This document shows, piece after piece, positions 22,402-35,399 of a DNA stretch of 64,000 bases. The notes beneath the pieces are model-generated. The model saw only the letters and a list, made by a program, of their open reading frames with translations. It searched no databases and was not told where the DNA came from. This DNA comes from Prostheceraeus crozeri (lineage: Eukaryota; Platyhelminthes; Polycladida; Euryleptidae): positions 51,373 through 115,372 of the forward strand of contig CAJQUW010003056.1 of the NCBI GenBank assembly GCA_907163375.1. Reading direction: 5' to 3'. A program made the position numbers and the translations under genes. The stretch's first letter is position 1. The number at the start of each line of letters is the position of its first letter.

Positions 22402-23554
22402 TCTATCTCTATTTCTATATCTATATCTATATCTATTTCATATCTATCTTTATAATTTGTAAATGATTCTATGTAACATACTTATTTCATTCTATGCAGT
22501 GCCTTGAAAAGTGAGACAACTCGTGAAATCGATCGGCAGCATAATTAAAGTTTGAGGTATCCTTCTAGTTTTTATTTTTCCATACAATAACCTTTACAAT
22601 TTCTACCATTTCACTTATATATATATACATACATATATAATTTATAATATCACATACTCATCGTGGGCAAGCACAAAATCATTTTTCATCTCATTGTAAA
22701 TTTTTTTACCCTCTGAGATGCTACACCCTCAATACTGCTGAACCTTGAAGCAAAAAATTTATCTTCCTTTTGTAACCGGGCTCATCAATGATGAGTTAAG
22801 AGTGGAAGGTTTTTAGTAACCTTTGCATGCCTCATCACAGCGATACTTGTCCAGTTAAGTATTTCGTTCTTTGTCAGTATATTTTCTTCTAGCTTTCGAT
22901 TATCATTTTCATTCAATTAACACTTGTTATTATTAAACCGCATAAAATTTTGCTAAACTATGGATATGGCCTACATTTAGGAAATCCCTTAATATATACA
23001 TCTAAAAGCGTGAATATGACTTATTCGACTATTGTTGGCGTTTATGACACCTTGGATCAGTCTATTTTTACGAGGTTAACGATATTATATTACCCACCAT
23101 ATCGTCGCTTTTTTGATTAACTAACGTATCTGAAATTTCATAATTTTTCTAAATTTTGTTTAACAATTTAATACGTCGACCCAAAGGGGTTGAGTGAAAA
23201 AAATATTTTGAAGTCTTTTTTAAATTCAAATATTCCCATTTTAACGAAATAGCGTAACTGAAATCTTATCATTTCGATGATCAACTTATTATTCCCTAAC
23301 TAGCGTAAGTGTCAGATACGTTACTTCGTCAAAAAGAAAAAATGAATTTTCACACTTTGATATAGCAAACGTATCTGTTTTCTTTCCTTTGAAGTGCAAT
23401 GAATTGTTGTTCTATTTCTATGGTATCTAAATTTGGTCATTCTCACACGTCTCGAGACTCCGTGCTTAGTCATAGATAGCTAGGAATTTTGAAATTTGAA
23501 CACATCGCTATAAACCTAACCTTCTGTCATTCACTTACTTCGATCACCCGACTA
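22402..23554. other. AT-rich intergenic, TATCTA and TATA repeats
   Basis: Short (ATATCT)n and TATACATA runs lie at about 22380-22450 and 22612-22660. Between 23100 and 23400 the word ACGTATCTG and its inverse CAGATACGT occur several times, perhaps an old small inverted-repeat element. No gene. Confidence 0.5.
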
Positions 23555-23895
23555 ATGATGCCAGCGAAACGAAGAAGGAGAATTAATGCTTCTGACATTG
23601 CTACTATTTTATGTGCATATTCTTCGACCGAAGACAGTGATTGTGATCCTTGTTACATACCAAATTCTAAAAATACAAGTGATGCGTCGGAAGTCAGTGG
23701 TGATGATGAGATCATAGATGCAAGAGACGACACAGAGCCGGACTTATCAATGCATGAAGTGAACAGGAGTCTACAAGAAAACTCTGATACATCTCAAGTC
23801 AAGTCTACATCAATTCGCGGGCGACCTCCGAAAAGGAAATATCGAAAGGCTGTCGATAAAGTCAAGAAGTGTATTGGGTATGAAATTTCAGAAGG
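23555..23895 (+). CDS. candidate first coding exon of a basic/acidic nuclear protein with AT-hook
   Basis: Starting at ATG ATG (23555), the frame encodes a basic patch (PAKRRRR), a Ser/Asp/Glu-rich acidic stretch with DSDCDPCY, and then the AT-hook-like RGRPPKRKYRK. After GAAGG a good donor GTAAGT lies at 23896-23901, and the frame would otherwise stop at once. It looks like exon 1 of a multi-exon gene or of a transposon-derived nuclear protein. No downstream exon was recognised and I do not name a function. Confidence 0.45.
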
Positions 23896-25079
23896 GTAAG
23901 TCAAGAAGTACTTGGGAAGTATACCATATAGGAAGAATTATACGCAGTCACATTTCCCAGAATGTTGAATTTTCCAGCAAATGGACCGATGAGAATCAAA
24001 GGAAATTGCAATTTCTATATGAGATATCAAATAAACGATTCCTATAACTTCGTCCCAGATAATCACCCACTGGATTATCCTTTGGCAATTTTAGAATTTA
24101 ATTGCATGCAGATCTTGTAATGAATTATTTTTAATGATTTTTAGTGTCTGCTGAATATGCACCATATTAAAAGAGAAATCCTCTTTTCTGTTGATACAAA
24201 CAGTCTAATATGGATAGAGGGGTCTCGTTGTCCACCATGCAAGGTTGAATGGAGTGGAATAATAGCAAAGATGTCACGACCCTAAGTAAAGCAATGATTT
24301 ACAGCTTTCGATCGCTACATCAGCTCACAGATCAGAGTTGACATACAATCCTAAAACCCGGCACGTTGAAACAGAACCGGAAGAGAGAATAGAGAAACAC
24401 AACATGCCCTCACACATCAACTATCTGAGACACACCTCGTCTCCTAAGGATGTTAGACAAGAAATACCTGAAAAAATGTAGTTCTAGTGGAATTAGACGT
24501 TGATATATGGTGACACTACACTCTAAAAAAAATTGGTTTTTAGGAAGTCAATTGGTTTTCTAAAAGTCCAAAACTGACAATTTTTCCCATAAAAGCTAGA
24601 ATGCAGCAAGAGTGATTTTATTAATTTCAAACCGTACTGATCTGAAAAATGATCAGTATCTTATTATATGTTTGTCACTAAATTATATGTTGATTATCAT
24701 GTTCTGAAACATCTCAATGATCTAGTGTATCGAATGACTTGTTCATTAATTGTTCTATAATTTAGATTCTACATTAAATTTCAATAGATTTCATGACTGG
24801 TTCACGTTTTGTTGCATGATATTAGCTTAATTTAGAATTAAGAATTTTAACCAACGATGCACAAGTTTATATAGTATGTATGTAGATAATTGGGGTTAAC
24901 CTAATTGGGCAAATTGTATTTCAATTGCATACAAGTAAAAGTCTGTGGGCTTCTGTGTGGAAAATACGGCAATAATAGACAGTAATAATAACAGACAGCA
25001 TCAGAAGCTATTGGACACTGTCTAGTGTTAGTACTTGCTACGTTATATTATTTCATTCTATAAATAAACAAGTTGGAAA
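23896..25079. other. possible intron or intergenic DNA, no gene seen
   Basis: AT-rich sequence without a convincing exon. If the frame ending at 23895 is a real exon, this is its intron. Confidence 0.4.
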
Positions 25080-25760
25080 CCGACAGGACTGTGGCCGTGG
25101 CTGCGGAGGAAAGTCCGCATTTGTGCGGATTCTACGCAGAGTTGGGGCTGTCTGAGGGGTGGCACAAGCTGGCACACTCCCAATAAGTGTGTTCGGTGGG
25201 TTGATTCGAGTGGCACACGCCATTTTCACAAGTGGTACGGATGGGCTGTGGTCGTGGCTGCGGAGGAAAGTCCGCATTTTTGCGGATTCTACGCAGAGTT
25301 GGAGCTGTCTGAGGGGTGGCACAAGCTGACAAACTCCCTATAAGTATATTCGGTGGGTTGATTCGAGTGGCACACGCCATTTTCACAAGTGGTACGGCTA
25401 ACTTCACATCCGTACCACTTTGAGGTCATTTTGTCCATTTTCTCAGTAACTATTGTGAATTTCGGCGAAGTAGTGGGTGGCACATGCTTTAGACGTGTTA
25501 TTTTAGACGTCCATGTGGTTGAAAATTCATAAAGATGCGATTTAAGATTTTTTTCTGTAAATTGGTACGTCTAACTTCACATCCGTACCACCTCGAAGTT
25601 TTGATGGACGATTTCTCGCAAACTGCTGCATTATTTTGAAAAATTATTGGTTGCACAAGCTGGCACACTCTAAAATTATGTGTAAATGCTGTTTTCGAGA
25701 GTGGCACACGCGATTTTCGATGTGGTACGGATATTGGTACGGCTAACTTCACACACGTGG
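25080..25760. repeat. 156-bp tandem repeat plus degenerate third unit
   Basis: CTGTGG(C/T)CGTGGCTGCGG recurs at 25089 and 25245. The two units (about 156 bp) are highly similar and contain GTCCGCATTTGTGCGGA, a small hairpin, and TGGCACACGCCATTTTCACA. From 25390 to 25760 diverged pieces repeat the same words, including the foldback GTGGTACGG...CCGTACCAC. Open minus-strand frames here are repeat artefacts. Confidence 0.88.
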
Positions 25761-26727
25761 AATTTAAGCATAGCTCTTTTGAAATGAATGTGTTTATATT
25801 TCCTGAAAATGTTTCGCATAACATGTATACATGATGCAATGTAAGCTTGTCACGCTTGATTTTACTTGATGTATACTGGCAGCTTGGTGTTATAACAGCG
25901 AATCTCAAAACAGCAAACGGTAAAAGGCGAATATATAGAAAAATCGAATTTTCAAAATAGCGTAGGCCTACGATGCAATGCTCGAGTGTTGTGCAGAACT
26001 AGATATATACCTTAATTAATATTTCATCACAACATTTTAATAAGGCCATGTTTCCTTTAGTCTACATACATAGTTGTTGAATTTTTATACAAATGTGCTT
26101 CCTTTAAGGGAGCAGCAATGCAAAAATTGTACCCTTAAAATAATCCTGTAGCAAAATGAAGTAGGATCGACATGGTCAATAACTATATAAATGAACCAAA
26201 ACTCCAAAGTGAGTAAAAGAGGAAGTTTGAAAAACACAAGCTGATCAATGACCGATTTGTTATAAAAGCAAAGAAATAAAGAAAATGTCGTCATGCTATT
26301 AAAAAGAAACATTTCGCGATAGAATCGCGTTTACGGTAAACTACGTTATGGCAGCCTTATAGAAAAAGGGTGCCATGTCTCATGAATCATTAAAGAATTA
26401 AGAACGGAATGAGAAGAACCTATGTAAACTGTACGTGCAAGCTGGCAGCAGACGACAAAAACTTGCGAATCAGTAGAGATAGATAAAGAACACCTAGATT
26501 TCTAGGTGGCAAGTCAGAATCAATGCTCAATAATGGTAGAAAATATGTCACTACAATTTTAAAGAGCAATAGGCCTATACCGAAGATAGAAAAGAAAAGT
26601 CATGAAAGTTACAACACGCAGTCGGCGACTTTCTTCAAGGACTCCCATTCCGCATTTCTGGAGTCAAATACGGCCTTCGGATCGTAGAATGCTGTGCAGA
26701 AGCTCCATATTACACGTATATATAGAT
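25761..26727. other. intergenic, no gene
   Basis: AT-rich DNA with only short meaningless frames. It ends where segmental copy II starts. Confidence 0.5.
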
Positions 26728-29700
26728 ATCCGTGCTATCGGCAGTGCATTCTGTCTATCCGCCTGGTATCCCTTAGCTAACAGCGCACATGTAACAGTCG
26801 CGACTCCCATGTCCGTTAGCTACCCCTACGCTGTCCTCTATTTGATTTCGATATTCGTTGGTTATTCATTCGATACGTGAAGCTATCTTCCAATGCTGAA
26901 TAATCCAAAAACCAACTAATCCTCAGATCGGACAGATAATCGTAATCTATAATCCGATAATCTATATTGTAAACAGTAATCCGGGGATCCATTGGCTTCT
27001 GGCACAATTTTTGGCTGAAAAGCGAATAACGAATCTCATCCCACCTGCTTACACGTCTACACAATTAAAAACAGTCATGCAATTCATGCAATAAGAGAAG
27101 AAGCAAACAAAAATAACAGATACCGACAAGCCTCAATCAACATAATTTTTAATCCTGTGGATATAACGACGTATCCATGGGGATTCAAAACTACCGATTT
27201 TGAGGTATACATGAAAAATTCCTGAAAATGCTTGTATTTGTCAACATTAGGAGGCTTGCCAAATGTGAATGTGGTTAACATAGAAAATGACCTTAAGAAA
27301 TTCCATATCAAAAATTATGGCTCTAGACAATATTTTTAACTAAATAACCGGAAACATAGAAAAATTCAATTATTTCCAAAAGCTGCAATCTTCGTCCTAT
27401 TGCACTAAAATGTGTTTTTTCTTTGATCGTGTCTGACAAGATGAGGAACCGAAAATTCATTTTGGGAGAATCTAATTTTCCGCCTCGTTCCTTGCAGAAT
27501 CTCGTTCTGGCTGTTTGAACTATTGGTCTTCCTGTGCAACTAGTGATCTTTGAAATCGTCCGATCAGGCCGTAGAAATGGATTATTCATGCATTCGACCG
27601 CTCTGTGTCACTCGAAAGGAAGTAACACTGAAATCGATGACACATCACCGAGCAATAATAGAGTGGCAAAAAGAATGTTTAGGTTCACATGGTCCTATGG
27701 TGAAATGGTGAAAAGTTTTATTTAAGTGAACCTACTTGAGATAATTGTGGTGAGGCATGCTCTTCTATAATAATGTTGTAATTCGAAGATGAAGAAAAAC
27801 AAAAAATCTTTATTACGTTATGTTTCTGGCAACTTCTGTAGAATATTTTAGCTGATTATTGTAAAAACTGGCTAACTGTAAAAATGGCTGTAAAACCAAT
27901 TACTGGTCAATTACTGTAGAAACAAGCTAAATTTCAAACTGCAAGCTATATCCATTATCATGACGATATCATGAGATGAGACAAGTCATTGCTCAAAATG
28001 ATTCATCTTTCAATAAAGCACGAGGACTGAGTGCTTTATATTCTTAGAGTATGAGAATAAAGTATCTGATTAAAAGCTTGTTTACCGTTTGAAAGCGGTG
28101 CTATATCTTCTCTTGGAAAATATAACACCGGTGAGGAAAATAAAGTTCAGTTATCCTGGATTCACATTTGTCTCAAGTTATCCTAATTACGAGTAAATGA
28201 TGTACATCTGTGATTTACGGCAACTCTAATTTCACAGTCCTAGATATATTTCAAGCATTGACCATTTCTGTGATGAATTTAATAGTTTTCTTAAGAAATA
28301 AAGCAATATTTTGAAAAATAAAGTCTCATAATGGAAATGAAGCATTCTTTGACTCATATTATTTGTGTCATCTCAACTTGGGATTACGCAGTTGTGAAAC
28401 ATATCCTCTCTTTCCTTTTTGGTGCAATGTTGATCAATTTAGAAACTTTATCTGTCTAGAGATATGTCGGAATCCCAGGATTTTGAAAGTCCTAGGGATT
28501 GCATCACATTCTCCTTTTGTACAAAAGCCTGTCATGCCTCATGCAAAATTCTTTTATCATTTTATTATACCATTTTTTGTGGTATAAATGCGCTTATTAG
28601 TAACTCAAAAATTCTTGAGGTTGAAAACATCTGGTCAAAATTTAACTGGACTTGTAAATGTGTGCTTGACGAATTAAATCGTGACACACCATTACAACTT
28701 GATTTCCATCATGACGAATCATAAACCTATCTCATTAATAAAAAATAGCTCGAACTTGGATTCCCTAAATTGTACTAAACATGATCTTTGGAATCACGGA
28801 TCATGTTGATCATTACGGATGAGATTGCCGAATGATTAAGAGTGCAAGTAAAGGTAATTGAGTTTTACTTCATATAGTACAAATAAATATCACTCTTATA
28901 AGCCTGAATCGACGATGATGCTGCAGCGAGGTGTAATGATGCATAGACTACACAGTAAGGAAAGGCGAGCGATTTTCAAACAGTATCTGCTCTAAGTCGA
29001 CAATTACACGGTGTGTGACAGAAGAAGATAATTGACTAACACATGATGAGCTGACTAATCGGTCGCTTATGAATCCCGAACTTCAGGTTTATCTCCAACC
29101 CGTTATCACATACAGTTGTTACCATCCATCCACTCAGCTTAAAGAAGCGTAGAAATACTATCTCTTATTGAATAGCTCAATCATTCTTGCTGTTGAGAAT
29201 GTAAAATGTGCATATGTTTATGACTACACATTAGGAATTCCAAAGTCATGGAAAGTTTCAGTCCCTGATCAATGCGGAATCCCAGGATTGAACGAGTCCC
29301 GGTTGGGATTGAGTATTGAGTAGGGAGTGCAGTCCTGGGTACTTTTCCAAATCCCGTTTTTTTATAGATTTTGGAAACCCAATCCTGGGATTTCGGGGTC
29401 CCAAAAAATTACAATCTCGGGTTTACAAAACAGGTGTTGTTTTTTAATGGTGAATTAATATGGGTAGGCCCAATATGAGTGGCAGCATAATTTGATGTTT
29501 GTTACTTGTTTGTATGAATTATGCTTACAAAATAGAATATCTACTTAAAATTCACAATTACATGTACGGTAATACTATTTTTTACATATTTTTTGTTATC
29601 GGAGAAATACGAATTGTCATCTTCCTTTGCAGCACAGACTAAAGAACGTTTATTTTGTAGAAAGAACTGTTATCAGTATTCAATAATAGGCCATTACAAG

Positions 29701-32638
29701 TATTTGAAATAATTTCAGTGATGACATGTTCGCACATTATATGAGCGACATGCAACCATATGCATATTGGGCACCCACACCGGGATTAAAACCCCAACTC
29801 TCAATTTGAATAAGTTTTTGCATTTGATCTTTGCTAATCTTGAGCAAGCACGTAGATTTGTGCTTTCAAATTTTAGGTTCATTCATGTAGGGACTACATA
29901 TGCAAAGTTTTTTACTTCGTGAAGTATTACAGAACTTACACAGTATTTTAAGTCTGATGATTTATTCACTTTCACAATCTTTGGGAGGGCATGAGATGGG
30001 AGGAGATAAAGCAACAATATTATGAATTATGCTCCCCGTGCGTGGTATTTAGCGCATATGTCTAGCTAGACCTACCAGCACTTGTGAGCACTTGAGCAGA
30101 CTTCGTCACTTTCATTGCATTAAACCGATTCAAAAATCTAAGATGAAATCGAACTCAATTGAGTACCCGATCCGTCGACTCAATTTTTTTTGTCCAACAC
30201 GAGCCTGTATTATCAAAATTCAAATTATTACTGTATCTGTAAAGACGTTGTAAATGTTGGGCATGTGAAGAAACGTATAGGCCATGAATAAAGTGTAAAT
30301 ATAGCCTACGTGTAAGTCATGAATTTGTAGCTCTCAACATGCATATACATGTAATGTACCTTTAATGTTACATTTAAGTCTATGAAGTTGCCGATAAATG
30401 ATAAGCAACAGATGTACTAAAAAATAACAAGCTTTTTTATATTAAATCCAAAACCGAGCAGAACTTGAAAAATTAAATGCACTTTAATGAGGTGATCAAT
30501 TAACTCATTCCAATTATGTGAAACACTACCAAGCAAAGAAATTATTTCTTGCTATCAGCGACATCTTCTCAACATTCTAAGACGAACGCCGTTGAGCAAG
30601 TCAAGCTCAGAATGTTGAACTGTGTAATCGTTTTTTATCATTTTTTTTAAAGTTTCGGTAGCTTTTATGACATGTACATTGTCAGGGGCCTATATTGTCA
30701 GTCAATGACGAGTTTACTGCAGCTATGCGTTTTGTGTAACAAAATTACGCCTGCGCATCGTTATAATCGAAATTACACAGCCTTTGTAATCAATAAAGCC
30801 TTTGTAATCTTTATGATATAGCAATCAGCGAATCGCAATAAGGAGGCTCAATCATCTAATATTCACTATTATTTGTTTTTCTTGTCAATCTCTGATCCCT
30901 GCTGCACATCTCTACTGGCGAATTTGCATAATTGTAATCTTGGATAAGTTCCTGCTAAAAAGAATGAACAGTCAATGGAACATTCAGACATAAAAAAATG
31001 CACTTATAAATACTATGCTTATAGCCGCAGCACAGCGTTAAGATACACGACATTGCAGCACACCCGGTACATGCAATAACTGGAAATAGCACGAGTGTTG
31101 TAGAAAGATAATTTATGGACCTGTGTAAGAGCAACCTATGTCATTTTTATCAGCTTTAATTAGGGTTTTAATTAAACAGAAGCCTGATTGATGACATGAA
31201 TTAATTCAGAGAACGACGATCGATTTCAAATAAGAGGCGCTACTAAAATTGACATCCCGATAAAATCAATGTGGTTACTGTTCATACTATATTAACCAGG
31301 CCTACCCACAATTAAATTTTACGATAATCTATTCAATATTGTTCTCCTGGTGTCTGCTTTGTATTGTTATCAAATTGTGTGCTACTCCGAGAGGTAGGCG
31401 TATACATTAATTTGCGCTATGCTTTCGACAGTAAAATGCAGCTTTAACATCTGTTTCACGGCAGGCCTATGTGAAATGGAGAAGATTCTTTTCATGAACT
31501 CCTATACCTAAAATGCTGCCTCGTTCCTATAAGTATATAGTGCCGCTATATAGTTAACTGCTTCTTGACAAACATCCTTCCTTCCGGTCCATATTTCTCT
31601 ACAGTCTTAAAGTTTATGTACATACGCATTAGGCTAATTATATTACTTAACTCGATGAATTAATTTATAGAGTATTTACTTGTGTGACGATGACTTAATT
31701 GCTGTGCTTTGTAAGCTCACTGCTATGGACGCTTTTCATTTGAAGAAAAATGTAAAATTATAGTAGAGCTTATTTTCTTGTCCATTCCTGCAAATGCGTC
31801 TACCTATTGAACATTATGCATAAGGCTTATATTCGTAGCAGTGATATGATGTTGCCAAGTTTATGTTGCATGTAAATTCCAATGAACAAACAGGCGAAGC
31901 ATGCCCGTACACGCTTTCCAAAAGTTAGATGTAATTGAAGCAACTGCAAAAACGTGAATTGTGGTAGACGCCATTAAAGAAATGACACTATTTTATAGCG
32001 TGCAGCTACTTTGCTTTAAGGGGCTGGAAATGGACACTCAATTTAGATATAATATTGAAATTTTGCTTCATAATAGGCATTAGTATGATAGAGTGGACCG
32101 GGGCAAGCTGTTAGGAAAGTGGCCTTGCAGAGAAGAATGTCGAATAAAAGCACCTTAACAAAGATAGCCTCTAACTTTGTTAAAGTATAGGCCCTAATAT
32201 TCAATTCATAACACTATTTGTAAACTGCAGATAGCATATGTTTTTCGTGGTGAGTAAGTAGGCAATTTTTTTACATTTTTTACCTACGTTTTAACTTTAT
32301 ACGTGTCAATTCATCATCTCAACATAAAGGATCATTTTCACAGTTTTCTGCTTGAGATTCGTGTGTGTTCTTAAGATTGCAGGCTTGTCAATACTTCATG
32401 ATTTCTATTGATTTTAGCTGTAGAGAATTTTGCCATGGGAATGCTATTGTGCAAAAATCGCAAGCGTGACCCGGCAAAATTCGTTCCTTGAAGAAGCGTT
32501 TTTTCAAGTTGATAAATAAGTGGTGACTGAATTCGCGCACGAGTCGACACTGAGAATTAAACCTAGCTTTAAATGACACGCCTGTGATTACAGAACATTT
32601 AAGAAATCGCATGAGACTTGGCAGTTTTACTACCCTTT
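26728..32638. repeat. segmental duplication, copy II
   Basis: Collinear with copy I (see 6958-21386). It lacks the lectin block, the LINE, the 3.1-kb transposon and the 13671-15160 element. It has about 1.7 kb (roughly 30590-32300) without a counterpart in copy I. Similarity is clear but with many substitutions and indels, so the duplication is old compared with the 1.34-kb repeat pair. No intact gene lies inside. Confidence 0.85.
30590..32304. other. copy II-specific stretch, nothing recognised
   Basis: No open frame, terminal repeats or tandem structure was recognised. It is either an insertion in copy II or the ancestral sequence deleted from copy I. Confidence 0.4.
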
Positions 32639-33119
32639 GTTTCTTTTCTGCACCCAGAAACTATACAAATATTTTTATATTTTGTGGGTAATTGAATAAT
32701 GATATTTTGCGAACTTCTTCCAAATTATGGTTATATTATTGTGTAAATGGATATCATTTAATCAAGATGAATAATTCTAGGCTTTGTATGACAGTTAACT
32801 TGCCCTTTATGCAAGCATGTTGATGCAGTTTTAATTTTCTGTTTTTACTGCATTTGTGAAAAATTTCTGTATGCCGCAAGTCAGGCAGTCACCCTACTTT
32901 AGTCATGGAATTCGGCACCTTGACATTTTCCCACTTCAATTAGATTATGTTAACCTATTTACTATCTTGAATAATAAATTCTTAGGGACCTCGTCAACCA
33001 GTTCCTCTAATTCTACTAGGCCATATTTGCATGCAAGCCTAGGCCACATGGAATGGTAGAGACATTTTGTAACTTACTCTGTGATATCGATTGTGAATGT
33101 ATGATTCTCCCCTCCAGCT
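32639..33119. other. intergenic, no gene
   Basis: No coding sequence recognised. A short frame at 32856-33059 has no domain. Confidence 0.45.
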
Positions 33120-33440
33120 TATAAAGCAATCGAATCGTGAGTCAAATATTCAATATGCGTCAAAACGTCTGACTTGAGTCAAATAGTCCAACGCGTCAGA
33201 ATGCCATCGTGAGTCAAAAAGTATGACTTGGGTCAGTAAGAATGAAAATCTTGAGTCTCAGAAACCGAAACCGGCGGAAAGCAATGAATGCATGTATTGA
33301 ATACATCTTAGCAAAACTCACCTGTACACCAAATTTGGTGAGATGCGAGAGTGCGGAACAAAGTCCATTTGCGTCAAAAAGTCTGACTGCGTCAAAATGT
33401 CCAACTTGGCGTCATTTTGTTTGACTTGCGTCATCTGCTG
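33120..33440. repeat. diverged inverted relative of the GACGCAA satellite
   Basis: Words such as TGCGTCAAAATGTCC, GACTTGCGTCA and GAGTCAAA(T/A)A recur every 15-30 bp. They are the reverse complement of the satellite core (GACGCAAGTC, ACAATTTGACGCA) at 4362-5390. No regular long period remains. Confidence 0.7.
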
Positions 33441-33736
33441 ACTATATGGACTTTTTTGCTATAAAAGAGGATTTTCTGCAAAAGCTAAAACTGAAAGTCA
33501 GTTTATGGGAATCTTCTCCTGAACAATGTCTTGACCAGAAATTTCCTTGAACATGTTTTTACATCATTTTAATATGTTTGCATATGATGAAAATGAAATG
33601 TGAATGTAAATGTCTGTATGATTTTCATTATCGAGAAAATATACACCATTATTATTATCATCATTAATTATTTTTCAACACAAGGAGCCTTTCATTATAT
33701 AATCATGATTCTGATTACACATTGATAATTTTACAG

Positions 33737-35399
33737 ATGGGGAGGAAGAATCAACAATGGAGCAGCGCTCACATGAAGATGGCGGTCGATGACGCTGATA
33801 AGCATTTCCTGGAGTCAAAATGCTCGAACAAAGAAGATGCAATAGGTAAGCTTATATAATATAAAACATTGCTGATCGAAGTATTTTTCTAAGTTAGGCT
33901 TCATGTAGATCTTTATCAAATTGTTATAAGCTGAGGTAGGTAATCAATATTTGCCAAAATGCATGTATTTTCAGGCATATTTTTCGAATAATGCCGGAAA
34001 ACGGCAAGTATAGGCTACATAATGTGCATATTGGCCTAGGCATACATGCTTCAAATTTCTTTTCAATTGAGTGCCCAACGTTTGGGAGTGGCCAAACTTT
34101 TTTTTGAAAGTGGCAGGATATCGGTAGCCTAATTGACGCACCAAAAACACAAGCACACAAAAACATAGCCTAATATTCTCAAGTCTATGCCCATCTTGAA
34201 ATTACGCTAGATTTTCAGCTGATTTTCTCTTTATTGAAGGTCTCAAAAAAATTCGTCTGAACAGAATTGCGAAGAAGTATGCTATTCCGCGGACTACCCT
34301 GCGTCGGATATGGCTCAAGGGGGATGTTTTTACAGCGAAATCTGCCATTGGTCGACCAACCACGCTTTCAATGGATCAAGAGAAAAGCCTCTGTGAGTTG
34401 ATTATCAACAGACAATTGAGGGGATTCCCTATGACAATCGACAAAGCCAGAAAACTCGTTTTTGAATATTGTGATTTGAACAATATTTCACATAGTTTTG
34501 ACAAAAATACGAAGCGTGCTGGTTGGGATTGATGGGTGGGCTTTCGTAGGCGTAATCCAGAAATAGTTCTACGACAGCCGGAAAATCTGAGCAGGAACAG
34601 AGCTTTGGGAATGGAGGAGGGCAGGATTATGAAATTCTTCGGTGATCTTGAGCATTTGTTCATCGATTGTGATGTGAGAGACGCACCGGAACGCATATTC
34701 AACGTACACGTAGACGAAACTGGTCTTCAAATTGTCAATCAAGGCGGGAAGGTCCTTGCTGCTAATGGTTGCAGAAATGTCCAAGTGATTACATCTGCAG
34801 AGAGGGGGTCCACTACCACTGTCGTTGCAGTCTGCAGCGCGGCTGGGCACTTTATTCCACCGATGGTCATTTTCAAGGGAACGCGCAAGCCTAGTGCAGA
34901 GACACTGGAATCTCTACCTCCAGATGCGTTGGTAGAAATGTCCAAATCTGGATGGATCGATAGAGATCTTTTCTTGTGTTGGTTCAACCATTTTCTTAGA
35001 CATGCTCCACAACGATTGCCGGGTGAGAAGCTTGTTTTGATAATGGATGGCCATCGTAGCCATGAGAGCCAAAAATTGTTCGAAGAAGCACGGAAACACA
35101 ATGTTGAATTGATCAGTTTGCCGTCGCATACTTCCAACTGCTTGCAACCACTGGATGTCAGTGTGTTCGGTCCCTTTAAGAGATCATGGCGCGAGCGGTG
35201 CAGATTGTTCATGGACCACAACCCAGGCGCAGTTATTTGCGAAGCCAGGTTCGGGGAAATTTTCTCGGGAGCATGGGAAACCGCATCCAAATCAAACAAT
35301 GCCGTTTCTGGCTTCAGAAAGAGTGGCCTATACCCACTTTCTTTTGAGTTTGCCGAAGGACTCTTTTTTGATTTCCAAAGAACTTCTTGGTGGTCCTGA
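33737..35399 (+). pseudogene. pogo/Tigger (jerky-like) transposase with one nonsense codon
   Basis: Exon 1 (33737-33845) ends at GTAAGC; exon 2 begins after TTGAAG at 34240. Joining them keeps the frame and builds a psq-type helix-turn-helix (EDAIG-LKKIRLNRIAKKY, then IPRTTLRRI). A CENP-B-like second domain follows, where TGA at 34530-34532 stands in AGWD-stop-WVGF at a position usually occupied by tryptophan in this family. Beyond it the DDE/D catalytic domain is intact: VDETGL, LIMDGHRSHES and LQPLDVSVFGPFK give the three acids. The frame stops at 35399. A one-base shift would continue into a repeat of the form DP(A/V)GPSE(T/P)SHV and then a decayed zinc-finger-like C..C...WLQCMDCGRWEHKGC near 35815-35910, typical of C-terminal extensions in some relatives. 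Only one nonsense change lies between it and a full catalytic region. Confidence 0.87.
33846..34239 (+). other. intron of the Tigger transposase
   Basis: Begins GTAAGC and ends TTATTGAAG; 394 bp. It splits the helix-turn-helix between DAI and GLKK, phase 1. Splicing restores a continuous DNA-binding domain. Confidence 0.75.

Noticed and set aside
34739-35299. Long antisense frame opposite the Tigger transposase
   Set aside because: Shadow of the real plus-strand coding sequence.
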